A stretch of 36,274 nucleotides of DNA from Oscillospiraceae bacterium (GTDB taxonomy: Bacteria > Bacillota > Clostridia > Oscillospirales > UBA929). A program made the translations under genes and the position numbers. Location of the stretch: contig JAIRUE010000099.1 of NCBI GenBank assembly GCA_031254575.1, positions 1-36,274 on the forward strand, read 5' to 3'. This document shows, piece after piece, positions 15,412-24,117 of this stretch. The notes under the pieces were generated by a model. That model was given only the letters and a program-made list of their open reading frames with translations. It did no database searches and had not been told where the DNA came from. How positions within the stretch are numbered: the first letter of the stretch is position 1; each line of letters begins with the position of its first letter.

Positions 15412-15499
15412 TGGTGCCGATGGCCGGACTCGAACCGGCACGGTGTCGCCACCGGTGGATCTTGAGTCCACTACGTCTGCCAATTCCATCACATCGGCA
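15412..15499 (-). tRNA. tRNA-Leu (anticodon CAA)
   Basis: 88 bases including an encoded CCA. Acceptor stem TGCCGAT / ATCGGCA; anticodon stem GTGGA / TCCAC around the loop CTCAAGA, giving anticodon CAA for UUG codons; a long variable arm CGGTGGCGACACCG as in class II tRNAs; T arm GCCGG-TTCGAGT-CCGGC. It stands alone, with its own promoter and terminator. Confidence 0.97.
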
Positions 15500-15528
15500 T
15501 AAAGAGGGAGCCGTTTCATCGCCCCCTT

Positions 15529-15557
15529 AGTATACCCCGCCTCGTCCCGCGTGTCAA
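15529..15557 (-). promoter_or_regulatory. Sigma-A promoter of tRNA-Leu
   Basis: Minus strand -35 TTGACA (15552-15557), 17-base spacer, -10 TATACT (15529-15534). It sits just past the proS stop codon and about 30 bases before the tRNA, as expected for a strong tRNA promoter. Confidence 0.85.
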
Positions 15558-15561
15558 GCCG

Positions 15562-17283
15562 TTAAGCCGGTGTAAATTCGCCGAGCAACTCCTGTATAAG
15601 ACCCCGGATAAACGGAACCGCCTCGCCGGCCGCGACGTCCAGGGAAAGGGATTTGTCCCGCTTTACAACCTCCACAACGCCCCGGCCAGCGGTCTTGGGG
15701 CTTATGACAACGCGGAGCGGAACACCCAGAAGATCCGCGTCGGAAAACATGACCCCCGCGCTCACGGGGCGGTCGTCATAGAGGACCTCGACGCCGCTTT
15801 TCAAAAGCGCGTCATACAGGGCGTCGGCGGTGCTTCTGACATCCCCCTCGCCGGCGCGGAGCGCGCAGATGTGCGCCTGCCAGGGCGCGACCGGCATCGG
15901 CCAGACCGGCCCGAACGCGTCGTGACGGGCCTCGCAGATCGAAGCCATCAGCCGCCCCACGCCGATCCCATAGCAGCCCATAACGGGATGCCGCGCCGCG
16001 CCGTCTTTGTCGATATACCGCATACCCATAGCCGCCGTGTATTTTGTCCCCAGCTGAAATATATTGCCGACCTCAATGCCTTTCCGGATTATGACGCTCT
16101 GTTTTCCGCAGGAGGGGCAGACGGCCCCCTCGCAGGTCTTGGCAAAGTCGTGGTATTCCACGTCCGGACAGTCCCTGCCGGGCGAAAAGCCTTTGTAATG
16201 GAAATCCGCCTTGTTGGCTCCGGTCACCATCCCCCGCGCGTCCCGCAGGGAACGGTCGAACAGAAGCAGCGCCCCGGCGGTGAAATTGACCGGGCCGCAA
16301 AAGCCGTACGCCACATCGTCCTCATGGGCCGTATCGGGGTGGATCTCCTCCTTGAGATAATTCCTCAGCTTGATCTCATTGACGTCCAGATCCCCCCGGA
16401 TAAACACCGCCACCAAACCGTCCGAGGCGTCTTTACGGTACATCACGGCTTTGCAGGTTTTGTCGGGGGTCACGGAGAGGCGTTCGCAGAGCGCCCCGAT
16501 CGTCTTTGTGCCGGGCGTGGAGATGAGCTCCAGAGGTTCGTCCGCCGTATCGGACGTCCGGACGATACACTCCGCCACGTCGATATTGGCGCTGAAACCG
16601 CAGTGTTCACAGAGCGCGAGGGTATCCTCCCCCGCGTCGGCCAGAAGCATGAACTCATGGGCGACCTTGCCGCCCATCATGCCCGAGTCGGATTGCACGG
16701 CGATGAAGTCCGGAAGCCCGGCGCGGATAAAAATGCGCTCGTACGCCCGGTAACACAGCGCGTAGTAACGCTCCAGATCCTCCTGTGAGGCGTGGAACGA
16801 GTAGGCGTCTTTCATGGTAAATTCCCTGACGCGGATCAGGCCGCCCCGGGCGCGGGGCTCGTCGCGGAATTTGGTCTGTATCTGATAGATCATAAACGGA
16901 TAGTTCGCATATGACGGCGCGGCGTCGCGCACCAGATGAACGGCCGCCTCCTCATGGGTCATCCCCAGCACCATGTCGCTGCCGCCCCGGTCTTTGAAGC
17001 GCAGAAGCTCGCTCCCCACGCTGTCAAAACGCCCCGACTCCTTCCAGAGGGACGCCGGCATCGCCACGGGGAACATGACCTCCTGCCCGCCAATAGCGTC
17101 CATCTCCTCGCGGATGATCGCCTCTATCTTTTGCGTGATGCGCTTGGCGGGGGTAAAAAGGGAAAAGATCCCGCTCCCGACGTTTTTGATATAGCCGCCC
17201 CGCGTCATCAGTATATGGCTCGCAATCTGGCATTCGGCGGGCGTTTCCTTGAACCGCTGCCCCGCCAGTTGGCTCATTTTCAT
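15562..17283 (-). CDS. proS: Prolyl-tRNA synthetase (bacterial type)
   Basis: Charges tRNA-Pro with proline. 573 residues, the normal length of the bacterial three-domain type. Class II core motifs are visible: QEVMFPVAMPASLWKESGR near 67-85, VLGMTHEEAAVHLVR near 105-119, and QIQTKFRDEPRARGGLIRVREF near 133-154 (motif 2). The editing (INS/YbaK-like) insertion covers about 225-400, and motif 3 MGCYGIGVGRLMAS lies near 440-453, before the anticodon-binding domain. ATG 17283 is chosen because GGGAGGG lies 9 bases upstream; the preceding in-frame TTG is less likely. The leader is too short for a T-box. Confidence 0.98.
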   Translation of the reverse strand: MKMSQLAGQRFKETPAECQIASHILMTRGGYIKNVGSGIFSLFTPAKRITQKIEAIIREEMDAIGGQEVMFPVAMPASLWKESGRFDSVGSELLRFKDRGGSDMVLGMTHEEAAVHLVRDAAPSYANYPFMIYQIQTKFRDEPRARGGLIRVREFTMKDAYSFHASQEDLERYYALCYRAYERIFIRAGLPDFIAVQSDSGMMGGKVAHEFMLLADAGEDTLALCEHCGFSANIDVAECIVRTSDTADEPLELISTPGTKTIGALCERLSVTPDKTCKAVMYRKDASDGLVAVFIRGDLDVNEIKLRNYLKEEIHPDTAHEDDVAYGFCGPVNFTAGALLLFDRSLRDARGMVTGANKADFHYKGFSPGRDCPDVEYHDFAKTCEGAVCPSCGKQSVIIRKGIEVGNIFQLGTKYTAAMGMRYIDKDGAARHPVMGCYGIGVGRLMASICEARHDAFGPVWPMPVAPWQAHICALRAGEGDVRSTADALYDALLKSGVEVLYDDRPVSAGVMFSDADLLGVPLRVVISPKTAGRGVVEVVKRDKSLSLDVAAGEAVPFIRGLIQELLGEFTPA

Positions 17284-17312
17284 CAAAAATACCCTCCCGG
17301 ACGGTTTTTGCC

Positions 17313-17341
17313 ATTGTATTCCCTGAACGGGCGAAAGTCAA
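17313..17341 (-). promoter_or_regulatory. Sigma-A promoter of proS
   Basis: Minus strand -35 TTGACT (17336-17341), 17 bases, -10 TACAAT (17313-17318), in the 64-base gap between the HtrA-like gene and proS. The leader is about 23 bases. Confidence 0.75.
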
Positions 17342-17347
17342 CCCGCC

Positions 17348-18526
17348 TTACCGCAAGCTGCCTTCCTCCATCAGCATCACGTCGATCGTCATTGTCCCGC
17401 CCAGCCGGTAGACGGTGAGCCTCAGCACATCGCCCGCGGCGTGCTCGTTTTTGATGTCGTTGACCTCGCCAATGCCGGCGACGGCGATCCCGTTGATATG
17501 GGTTATGATGTCGTTGGGCTGAAGGCCTTTGGTATACGCGTCGGAGTTCTCGTTGACGCCGGTGACGCGGACGCCGGCAGGCAGGCCGTAAAACTGGGCC
17601 ACAGCCTCGGTATAGGTGGTGTCAACGCTGATCCCCAGCGCCGGGCGGCCTGCGATATAGCCGTTCTCGATGAGCTGTTCCACCAGCGGCACGGCGGTAT
17701 TGCTCGGTATGGCGAAGCCCAGCCCCTCGACGGTCTGCGACGCGCTGCCCATGATTTTGCTGGAGATGATGCCGATGACCTGCCCGTATTGGTTGAGCAG
17801 CGGCCCTCCGGAGTTGCCGGGGTTGACGGCGCAGTTGGTCTGCAATACCGTCATGGTAATGTCGCCGGACGAGTCCTCGAGGGTAATGTCGCGGTTGACG
17901 CCGGAGATGACGCCGGTGGTGATGGTGCTGCGCAGCTCAAGGCCGAGGGGGTTGCCGATGGCGGCGACGGAATCGCCGTGTTCCATCGCGTCGGAGTTGC
18001 CGAACTCGGCCGGTGAGAGGCCGTCCGCCCGGATTTTGAGGACGGCGAGGTCGGAGATGCGGTCGGCGCCGATAAGCCTCGCGGAATACTCGACGCCGTT
18101 ATGCAGGATGACGGTTATCTCCCGCGCGTTCTCCACGACATGGTTGTTGGTGACGATATACCCGTCCCCGCTGACGACGATACCGGTGCCGGCACCGCCG
18201 CCGTACTGCGACTCGGAGAGGATAACGGTGACAGACTGGACGTTCTTTTTGTATATCTCGCTGAACGTGAGCGTCCCGCCCGGCTCTTTCCACGCCGGGG
18301 AGACCGACGGGACGGTCACGGCGGGAATGGAAACCGGCGGACGGACGGGGGGGCGCGCCGCGGCAGCCCGTTCCCACTCGCCCAGCATGACGGTGCCGTC
18401 GGAAAACTGAACGAACGCCACGCCGGAGATATTCAGCGCGGCGGCCAGCAGGCCCGACGCGATAAAGATCAGCGCCAGCAGGATGATAAAGGCCGTAAAG
18501 AACAGCCGGTTAGAACGATTCGGCAT
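17348..18526 (-). CDS. HtrA/DegP-like membrane-anchored serine protease with PDZ domain
   Basis: Extracytoplasmic quality-control protease. 392 residues. A single helix at about 9-30 anchors it, followed by a proline-rich linker (about 58-80). The trypsin-like domain (about 85-275) has the full triad His129 (NNHVV), Asp159 (SDLAVL) and Ser239 (GNSGGPL). One PDZ domain covers about 295-385, with the GLQPNDIITHINGIAV core. This is the usual layout of Gram-positive HtrA proteins. GGGGGCGGG precedes the ATG. It has its own promoter and is likely monocistronic, since proS downstream also has one. Confidence 0.95.
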   Translation of the reverse strand: MPNRSNRLFFTAFIILLALIFIASGLLAAALNISGVAFVQFSDGTVMLGEWERAAAARPPVRPPVSIPAVTVPSVSPAWKEPGGTLTFSEIYKKNVQSVTVILSESQYGGGAGTGIVVSGDGYIVTNNHVVENAREITVILHNGVEYSARLIGADRISDLAVLKIRADGLSPAEFGNSDAMEHGDSVAAIGNPLGLELRSTITTGVISGVNRDITLEDSSGDITMTVLQTNCAVNPGNSGGPLLNQYGQVIGIISSKIMGSASQTVEGLGFAIPSNTAVPLVEQLIENGYIAGRPALGISVDTTYTEAVAQFYGLPAGVRVTGVNENSDAYTKGLQPNDIITHINGIAVAGIGEVNDIKNEHAAGDVLRLTVYRLGGTMTIDVMLMEEGSLR

Positions 18527-18560
18527 GTGCCCGCCCCCTGATTTCTAAATTTACCTCCCC

Positions 18561-18589
18561 ATTATAATATGAGGCCGCGCCGGTGTAAA
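18561..18589 (-). promoter_or_regulatory. Sigma-A promoter of the HtrA-like gene
   Basis: Minus strand -35 TTTACA (18584-18589), 17 bases, perfect -10 TATAAT (18561-18566); the start codon is about 35 bases downstream. Confidence 0.8.
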
Positions 18590-18605
18590 GGGGCAAAACG
18601 CCAGA

Positions 18606-18633
18606 CGCCCTGTCCGTGAATACGGACAGGGCG
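18606..18633 (-). terminator. Terminator after glnN
   Basis: 12-bp perfect stem CGCCCTGTCCGT (18606-18617) / ACGGACAGGGCG (18622-18633) with a four-base loop, 17 bases past the glnN stop. On the minus strand TTTT follows only after about 8 bases, so termination may be partial, but the stem is very strong. Confidence 0.75.
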
Positions 18634-18649
18634 CCGGAAACCGAAACGC

Positions 18650-20740
18650 TTAATTGACGCTGTAAAGAAGCTCCGCGTAGCTGGGCAGCGGCCAGTATTT
18701 TTTGGCGACGAGGGTTTCAAGCTCGTCCGCGATCAGACGCAGTTCCGACATGGCGGGAAACACCTTGTCACGGGTAAAGCTCGCGTGCGCGAAGATGTCT
18801 TCCTGATCCCTGGCCTCCAGAAGCACATCCTCCAGAACGGTCAGTTTTTTCAGCAGGCAGGCGGACAGTTTCGCGATATGTTTCAGCAAATGATCCTCCA
18901 GTGAAACGTCGTATTCGCCGCACGATTTTTTCCGCCCCAGCAGTTCCGACAGTTCGTTCTGATAGGCGACGCACGCCGGAATAATACAGCCCCTGACCAG
19001 GTCCGCCATCGTGAGCGCTTCGATATGGAGCGTTTTGCAATAGCCCTCCATGAGGATCTCATAACGCGACTGGATCTCCGTTTCGGAAAAGACGTTGTGC
19101 TTTGTAAACAGTTCGATGTTCTTTCTCGAAATGAACGCGGGCAGCGCGTCCACCGTGGTTTTTAAGTTCGACAACCCGCGCCGCTCGGCCTCGGTCACCC
19201 ATTCGGCGGAGTAATTATTGCCGTTGAAGATGATCCGCTTATGCGCGCTGAAGGTCTTTTTGACGAGTTTCGCCAGATCGCCTGTGAGATCCTCCGACGG
19301 CTCCAACTCGTCCGCGAACTGCCGCAGAACCTCCGCCACCGCCGTATTCAGCACGATGTTCGGCCCCGAGATGGAGAAGGACGAGCCGGGCATACGGAAT
19401 TCAAATTTATTGCCGGTGAACGCGAAAGGCGAGGTGCGGTTGCGGTCGGTGGTATCCCTGGGAAAATGCGGCAGTACCGACACGCCGATTTCCATCTGGA
19501 GCTTTTCCCTGTTCCGGTAATCCGCGCCGGTCTCAAGGGCCTCGAGAACCTCGGTCAGTTCGTCGCCGATAAACATCGACACAATGGCGGGCGGCGCTTC
19601 GTTGGCGCCCAGCCTGTGGTCGTTGCCGGCGCTGGCCACCGAAACCCTGAGCAGGTCCTGATATTCGTCCACCGCCTTGATGACCGCCACCAGAAACAGC
19701 AGGAACTGCGCGTTCTCATGGGGCGTCTCGCCCGGTTCGAGCAGATTACCGCAGTTGTTGGCGGAGATGGACCAGTTGTTATGTTTGCCGCTGCCGTTGA
19801 CGCCCGCGAAGGGTTTTTCATGGAGCAGGCAGGCAAGACCGTGCTTATCGGCGATGCTTTTCATCAGTTCCATCATCAATTGGTTGTGGTCGGTCGCGAT
19901 ATTGGTGGTCGAAAAGATAGACGCCAGTTCGTGCTGCGCCGGCGCGACCTCGTTATGCTTTGTCTTGGCGCAGACGCCCAGTTTCCAAAGCTCTTCGTCC
20001 AGCTCTTTCATAAACGCCGATACCCTCGGCTTGATCGCCCCGAAATAATGGTCGTCCAGTTCCTGCCCTTTGGGCGGGCGGGCGCCGAAGAGCGTCCTTC
20101 CGGTGTATATCAGGTCCGGGCGTTTGAGGTAGGCCGCTTTGTCAAGGAGAAAATACTCCTGTTCCGGGCCGACTTCGGCCATTACGCGGGTCGCCGCCGT
20201 GTTGCCGAACAGCTTGAGGATGCGCAGCGCCTGCTTGTCGACCGCTTCCATCGAGCGGAGCAGCGGCGTTTTTTTGTCAAGGGCTTCGCCGCTGTATGAG
20301 CAGAACGCCGTGGGGATACAGAGGGTCCCGTCCTTGATAAAAGCGTAGGAGGTAATATCCCATACGGTATAGCCTCTGGCCTCGAAGGTGGCGCGCAGGC
20401 CGCCGGAGGGGAAACTGGACGCGTCCGGCTCCCCCCGGACAAGCTCTTTGCCGGAAAATTCCATGATGACCCTGCCGTCCCCGACCGGAGAGATGAAGCT
20501 GTCGTGCTTTTCCGCCGTGGTCCCGGTCATGGGCTGGAACCAGTGGGTAAAGTGCGTGGCGCCTTTCTCCACGGCCCAGTCCTTCATGGCGTTGGCCACC
20601 GCGTTGGCAACGTCAAGTTCCAGGTGAGTGCCCTGCGACATGGTTTTTTTGAGCGCCTTGTAGGCGTCTTTGGGAAGACGCTCCCGCATGACCGTGTCGT
20701 TGAATACCATACTGCCAAATAATTCGGGAATGTTTTTCAT
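18650..20740 (-). CDS. glnN: Glutamine synthetase type III
   Basis: Makes glutamine from glutamate, ammonia and ATP. 696 residues, the typical GSIII length and far longer than GSI. N-terminal [13 protein letters not shown] is the GSIII signature start. Catalytic elements include [16 protein letters not shown] (about 62-77), [12 protein letters not shown] (about 196-207), [14 protein letters not shown] (about 275-288) and the glutamate-binding [14 protein letters not shown] (about 327-340). [10 protein letters not shown]-type residues appear as [19 protein letters not shown] precedes the ATG. It lies 38 bases after the ammonium-channel gene, so ammonium uptake and assimilation are transcribed together. 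Confidence 0.97.
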   Translation of the reverse strand: MKNIPELFGSMVFNDTVMRERLPKDAYKALKKTMSQGTHLELDVANAVANAMKDWAVEKGATHFTHWFQPMTGTTAEKHDSFISPVGDGRVIMEFSGKELVRGEPDASSFPSGGLRATFEARGYTVWDITSYAFIKDGTLCIPTAFCSYSGEALDKKTPLLRSMEAVDKQALRILKLFGNTAATRVMAEVGPEQEYFLLDKAAYLKRPDLIYTGRTLFGARPPKGQELDDHYFGAIKPRVSAFMKELDEELWKLGVCAKTKHNEVAPAQHELASIFSTTNIATDHNQLMMELMKSIADKHGLACLLHEKPFAGVNGSGKHNNWSISANNCGNLLEPGETPHENAQFLLFLVAVIKAVDEYQDLLRVSVASAGNDHRLGANEAPPAIVSMFIGDELTEVLEALETGADYRNREKLQMEIGVSVLPHFPRDTTDRNRTSPFAFTGNKFEFRMPGSSFSISGPNIVLNTAVAEVLRQFADELEPSEDLTGDLAKLVKKTFSAHKRIIFNGNNYSAEWVTEAERRGLSNLKTTVDALPAFISRKNIELFTKHNVFSETEIQSRYEILMEGYCKTLHIEALTMADLVRGCIIPACVAYQNELSELLGRKKSCGEYDVSLEDHLLKHIAKLSACLLKKLTVLEDVLLEARDQEDIFAHASFTRDKVFPAMSELRLIADELETLVAKKYWPLPSYAELLYSVN

Positions 20741-20778
20741 GATAACGCACCTCTTTACTAAAAATATAGCGCTTTGGT

Positions 20779-22527
20779 TTATTCCTCGTCCTGCAAAGCG
20801 TCGTATCCTTCCTCACCGGTACGCACTTTGACGACATTTTCAATATCGGAAACGAATATTTTACCGTCGCCCACATTCCCCGTATACAATACGTCCTTCA
20901 CCGTGCTTATCACGGTTTCAGGGGGTATTTTGCACACGACAATATCCACCTGGACTTTCGGCAGGAGCCTTACGTTGACCGGAGCGCCGCGGTAGTATTC
21001 CAGATGTCCTTTTTGCATCCCGTGACCAAGGACGTTTGTGACCGTCAGGCCGTTAATGCCGATTTTGTCAAGCGCGGTGTGAAGCATCGGGAATTTGTCC
21101 TGATTGGTAATAATTGTGACCCTTGTCATCTTCACGCCCGGGCGCGCGCTGTTCACCACGGGTATGGCGACTTCCGGCGCGACCGGTTCCGCCGCGCGTC
21201 CCGTCATTTTAACCGGAGCGGCGGCAGCGATCCCGTTTCCGTCGCCCGTTTCCATAATAGGCGCCACAATTTCAAAGTCGGGATAAGCGCGGTTGCCATG
21301 CTCGCCAATATCAAGGCCTTCGATTTCCTCCTGAAGGCTGACGCGGATTCCTATGGTCTTTTTAAGGAGGGACCATACCAGCACGGACAAAACGGAAACA
21401 AACGCGCCGACAGCGACGACCCCCAGCGCCTGCACGCCGAGCAGATGAAACCCGCCCCCGAAGAACAGGCCGTTAACTTCAGAGAGGCTTGTCACGCCTT
21501 CCTCGGCAAAAAGCCCGATGCAAAGCGTTCCGAAAACGCCGCAGGCCAGATGGACGGAGGTCGCGCCCACGGGGTCATCAACTTTCGCCCTGTCAAAGAG
21601 AATAACGGCAAACACGACAATGATGCCGGAAAGGGCGCCGATGATCAGGGAACTCCCGACGCTGACATAGGCGCAGCCGCCGGTAATGCCGACAAGCCCC
21701 GCAAGACAGCCGTTGATGGTCATGCCAAGGTCAGGCTTGCCAATGAAAACCCAGGAAGTGGCGGTGGCGGTCAGCACCGCCGCGATCGCCGCGGTATTGG
21801 TGGTCACAAGAATGTGCGCGACGTCGCCGGGGTTTTGAAAACTCATGGTGGAGCCGGGGTTAAACCCGAACCACCCCAGCCACAGTACGAACAGGCCGAT
21901 CACGGCAAGGGACATGTTGTGGCCGGGAATCGCCCGCGGCTTTCCGTCCTTGCCGTATTTACCGTGACGGGGGCCCAGCAGCAAAGCGCCGGCCAGGGCC
22001 GCCCAGCCGCCGAGCGAGTGAACGACGGTATCGCCCGCGAAATCCATAAAACCCAGGTTTGAGAGCCAGCCGCCGCCCCAGATCCAGTGGCCGACGACAG
22101 GATAGATGAAAAGTGTCAGCACAAAGGAAAACAGGATAAACGATATGTACTTGACGCGTTCCGCGACCGCCCCGGACACAATGGTCGCCGCAGTGCCGCA
22201 AAATACCAGCTGGAAAAAGAATTTGCCCCAGAACGGCACAACCGGCGTCAGGGTGTCCTTGTAGAAATCAAGCGATGTTTTGCTTAAAGCGAACAGGTTT
22301 TGCGTCCCGATAACCGGATTCTCCCCGCCGAACATCAGGCCCCAGCCCAGCAGCAGGTATCCGAGGGAGGCGACCGCGAACACGATAAAGTTCTTTGAGA
22401 GGATGTTCACGGCGTTTTTTGATCTGGCCATGCCGGATTCGACTGCCGCAAAACCGAGATTCATAAAGAATACCAGTATGGCGGCCAGCAGTACCCACAG
22501 GGTATCAACAATCATGGTGGTGCTCAT
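20779..22527 (-). CDS. Ammonium channel (Amt) with C-terminal fused P-II signalling domain
   Basis: 582 residues. Residues 1 to about 405 form an Amt/MEP channel of about 11 helices, with conserved [35 protein letters not shown] and GFNPGS motifs. A linker of about 60 residues follows. Residues 467-582 are a complete P-II (GlnB/GlnK) protein that keeps the MQKGH (Gln39, Lys40 in P-II numbering) and GDGK (Lys90) ligand residues. In the T-loop the sequence is RGAPVNV instead of RGAEYMV, so the uridylylated Tyr51 is replaced by Val. The domain could plug or gate its own channel in response to ATP/ADP and 2-oxoglutarate. Amt-P-II fusions are known in some Clostridia. It is cotranscribed with glnN. 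Confidence 0.95.
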   Translation of the reverse strand: MSTTMIVDTLWVLLAAILVFFMNLGFAAVESGMARSKNAVNILSKNFIVFAVASLGYLLLGWGLMFGGENPVIGTQNLFALSKTSLDFYKDTLTPVVPFWGKFFFQLVFCGTAATIVSGAVAERVKYISFILFSFVLTLFIYPVVGHWIWGGGWLSNLGFMDFAGDTVVHSLGGWAALAGALLLGPRHGKYGKDGKPRAIPGHNMSLAVIGLFVLWLGWFGFNPGSTMSFQNPGDVAHILVTTNTAAIAAVLTATATSWVFIGKPDLGMTINGCLAGLVGITGGCAYVSVGSSLIIGALSGIIVVFAVILFDRAKVDDPVGATSVHLACGVFGTLCIGLFAEEGVTSLSEVNGLFFGGGFHLLGVQALGVVAVGAFVSVLSVLVWSLLKKTIGIRVSLQEEIEGLDIGEHGNRAYPDFEIVAPIMETGDGNGIAAAAPVKMTGRAAEPVAPEVAIPVVNSARPGVKMTRVTIITNQDKFPMLHTALDKIGINGLTVTNVLGHGMQKGHLEYYRGAPVNVRLLPKVQVDIVVCKIPPETVISTVKDVLYTGNVGDGKIFVSDIENVVKVRTGEEGYDALQDEE

Positions 22528-22672
22528 ATGTCTGTTCCCCCTTCAAAAAAATGAAGGCATATGCCCTCCGCGCTCATCCTCAGGAAGGAGCACGGAACCA
22601 CACACGCCTTTGTGCGCCGGCAAACAATAAGACGCCGCGGACACGAGTCCACAGCGTCTTTGCTGTTGCCGG
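22528..22672 (-). promoter_or_regulatory. Structured 5' leader of the amt-glnN operon
   Basis: The transcript should start near 22671 and runs about 144 bases before the ATG. Its 5' end folds into a long three-tier hairpin: outer helix 22666-22672 / 22617-22623 (7 bp), middle helix 22654-22660 / 22629-22635 (AAGACGC / GCGTCTT), inner GGAC-GTCC helix around 22639-22650. Further down are GTGCTC...GAGCGC and a CCTTCA-T6-TGAAGG stem-loop that overlaps the ribosome binding site (GAAGGGGG). It looks like an RNA control element; no described riboswitch class was recognised. Confidence 0.55.
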
Positions 22673-22677
22673 ATATT

Positions 22678-22706
22678 ATTATACACAGGAATAAATCAGT
22701 TGTCAA
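22678..22706 (-). promoter_or_regulatory. Consensus sigma-A promoter of amt-glnN, inside the end of gatB
   Basis: Minus strand perfect -35 TTGACA (22701-22706), 17 bases, perfect -10 TATAAT (22678-22683) with TG upstream. The -35 is formed by the last codons of gatB, so promoter and coding sequence constrain each other. Confidence 0.9.
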
Positions 22707-24117
22707 GCATATTTTTTAATATTTTTTTCACCGCGTCCGGATTCGCCGTTCCCCCCAGCTTCCTCATGACCTGTCCCATCAGGAATCCGAACGCTTTTGT
22801 CTTGCCCGCGCGGTAATCCGCCGCGGCGTCGGGATTCGCGGCAATGACCGCGCCCGCCGCTTCGGAAACCGCGTCGCTGTCATTGACCATCAGCAGTCCC
22901 TTCTCGCTGATATACGCCTCCGGGTCGGCGCCGCTCATAAAGACCGCCTCGGCAGTCTCCTTATAGGCGTTGCGGTTTATTTTGCCTTCCATCATAAGCG
23001 AAACGAGCGCCGACAGCTTTCCGGCGTCCAAGGCCAGATCCTCCGGCAACGTGTTCGTGACGTTCATCAGCCGCATGATCTCGCCCGTGATCAGGCGCGC
23101 CGCCTCCAGCGGGTACCCGCACCGTTCCGAAACCGCCTCAAACAAATCGGAGAGGCTCTTGTGCCCGGTCAGAACGGTCGCCTCAAAGCCGGAAAGCCCG
23201 AAATCACGGACGTACCGTTCCCGTTTTTGATGGGCCAGCTCCGGAATGGTCTCCCGGATTTGCTCAAGCCAGTCTTCACCGATCCGTAACGGAAGCAGAT
23301 CAGGCTCGGGGAAATAGCGGTAATCCTGCGCGTTTTCTTTGGAACGCATGCCAAAGGATTCCCCCGCTTCGTCGTCCCAGCGGCGGGTCTCCTGCGTGAT
23401 CCGGCCCCCGCTCTCCAAAACCTTTATCTGGCGCAGCCTCTCAAATTCGATGGCCCGGCCGACGGCCTTAAAGGAGTTCAGATTCTTCATCTCGGTCCGC
23501 ACGCCAAACTCGCCGTCCGGACGGCGCACCGAGAGGTTGACGTCGGCCCGCAGGGAGCCCTCCTGCATTTTACAGTCGCACACGCCGAGATAGAGAAGGA
23601 TCTCCCGCAGTTTTTCCAGGTAAGCGGTCACCTCGCCGACGCTCCGGAAATCCGGCTGGCTGACGATTTCCAGCAGCGGCACGCCGCAGCGGTTGAAGTC
23701 CATAAATGTTCCCTGCGCGTCGTGGATGAGCTTGCCCGCGTCCTCCTCCATATGGATCTCGCGTATCCCGACCGTCTTTGCCTGTCCGCCGGCCTCAATG
23801 TCCAGCCGGCCGTCGCGGCAGATGGGCGAATACAGCTGTGATACCTGATAAGCCTTCGGCAGATCGGGGTAAAAATAGTTTTTCCGGTCAAATTTGCAAT
23901 ACCTTGTGATCTCACAGCCAAGGGCAAGCCCCAGCCGTACGGCGTATTCCACAACGGCGCGGTTCAGCCGCGGCAGGACGCCGGGCATCCCCGAACAGAC
24001 CGGGCAGACGTGCGTGTTCGGCTCGCCGCCGAACGCGGTGGTGCAACCGCAGAAAATCTTTGATTTTGTCGAAAGCTCCGCGTGGACTTCCAACCCGATA
24101 ACCGTCTCCCACGTCAT
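22696..24117 (-). CDS. gatB: Asp-tRNA(Asn)/Glu-tRNA(Gln) amidotransferase subunit B
   Basis: Kinase/tRNA-binding subunit of GatCAB, which amidates Glu-tRNA(Gln) and Asp-tRNA(Asn). 473 residues, usual length. WETVIGLEVHAELSTKSKIF at the N-terminus is the family signature, with zinc-site cysteines in FCGCTTAF and CPVCSGMPG. FDRKNYFYPDLPKAYQVSQ and the DFNRCGVPLLEIVSQPD segment follow. The C-terminal YqeY/GatB tail (about 330-473) carries FLMGQVMRKLGG. The start overlaps the gatA stop (ATGA) with GGGAGGTGA inside gatA. The adjacent amt promoter overlaps its last codons. Confidence 0.98.
   Translation of the reverse strand: MTWETVIGLEVHAELSTKSKIFCGCTTAFGGEPNTHVCPVCSGMPGVLPRLNRAVVEYAVRLGLALGCEITRYCKFDRKNYFYPDLPKAYQVSQLYSPICRDGRLDIEAGGQAKTVGIREIHMEEDAGKLIHDAQGTFMDFNRCGVPLLEIVSQPDFRSVGEVTAYLEKLREILLYLGVCDCKMQEGSLRADVNLSVRRPDGEFGVRTEMKNLNSFKAVGRAIEFERLRQIKVLESGGRITQETRRWDDEAGESFGMRSKENAQDYRYFPEPDLLPLRIGEDWLEQIRETIPELAHQKRERYVRDFGLSGFEATVLTGHKSLSDLFEAVSERCGYPLEAARLITGEIMRLMNVTNTLPEDLALDAGKLSALVSLMMEGKINRNAYKETAEAVFMSGADPEAYISEKGLLMVNDSDAVSEAAGAVIAANPDAAADYRAGKTKAFGFLMGQVMRKLGGTANPDAVKKILKNMLDN

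Noticed and set aside
17284-17347. Possible T-box leader for proS
   Set aside because: Only about 23 bases lie between the predicted start site and the ATG, too short for a T-box.
22528-22672. ANTAR-type paired-hairpin target or known glutamine riboswitch before amt
   Set aside because: The expected hexaloops and the glutamine-riboswitch core were not seen; kept only as an unclassified structured leader.
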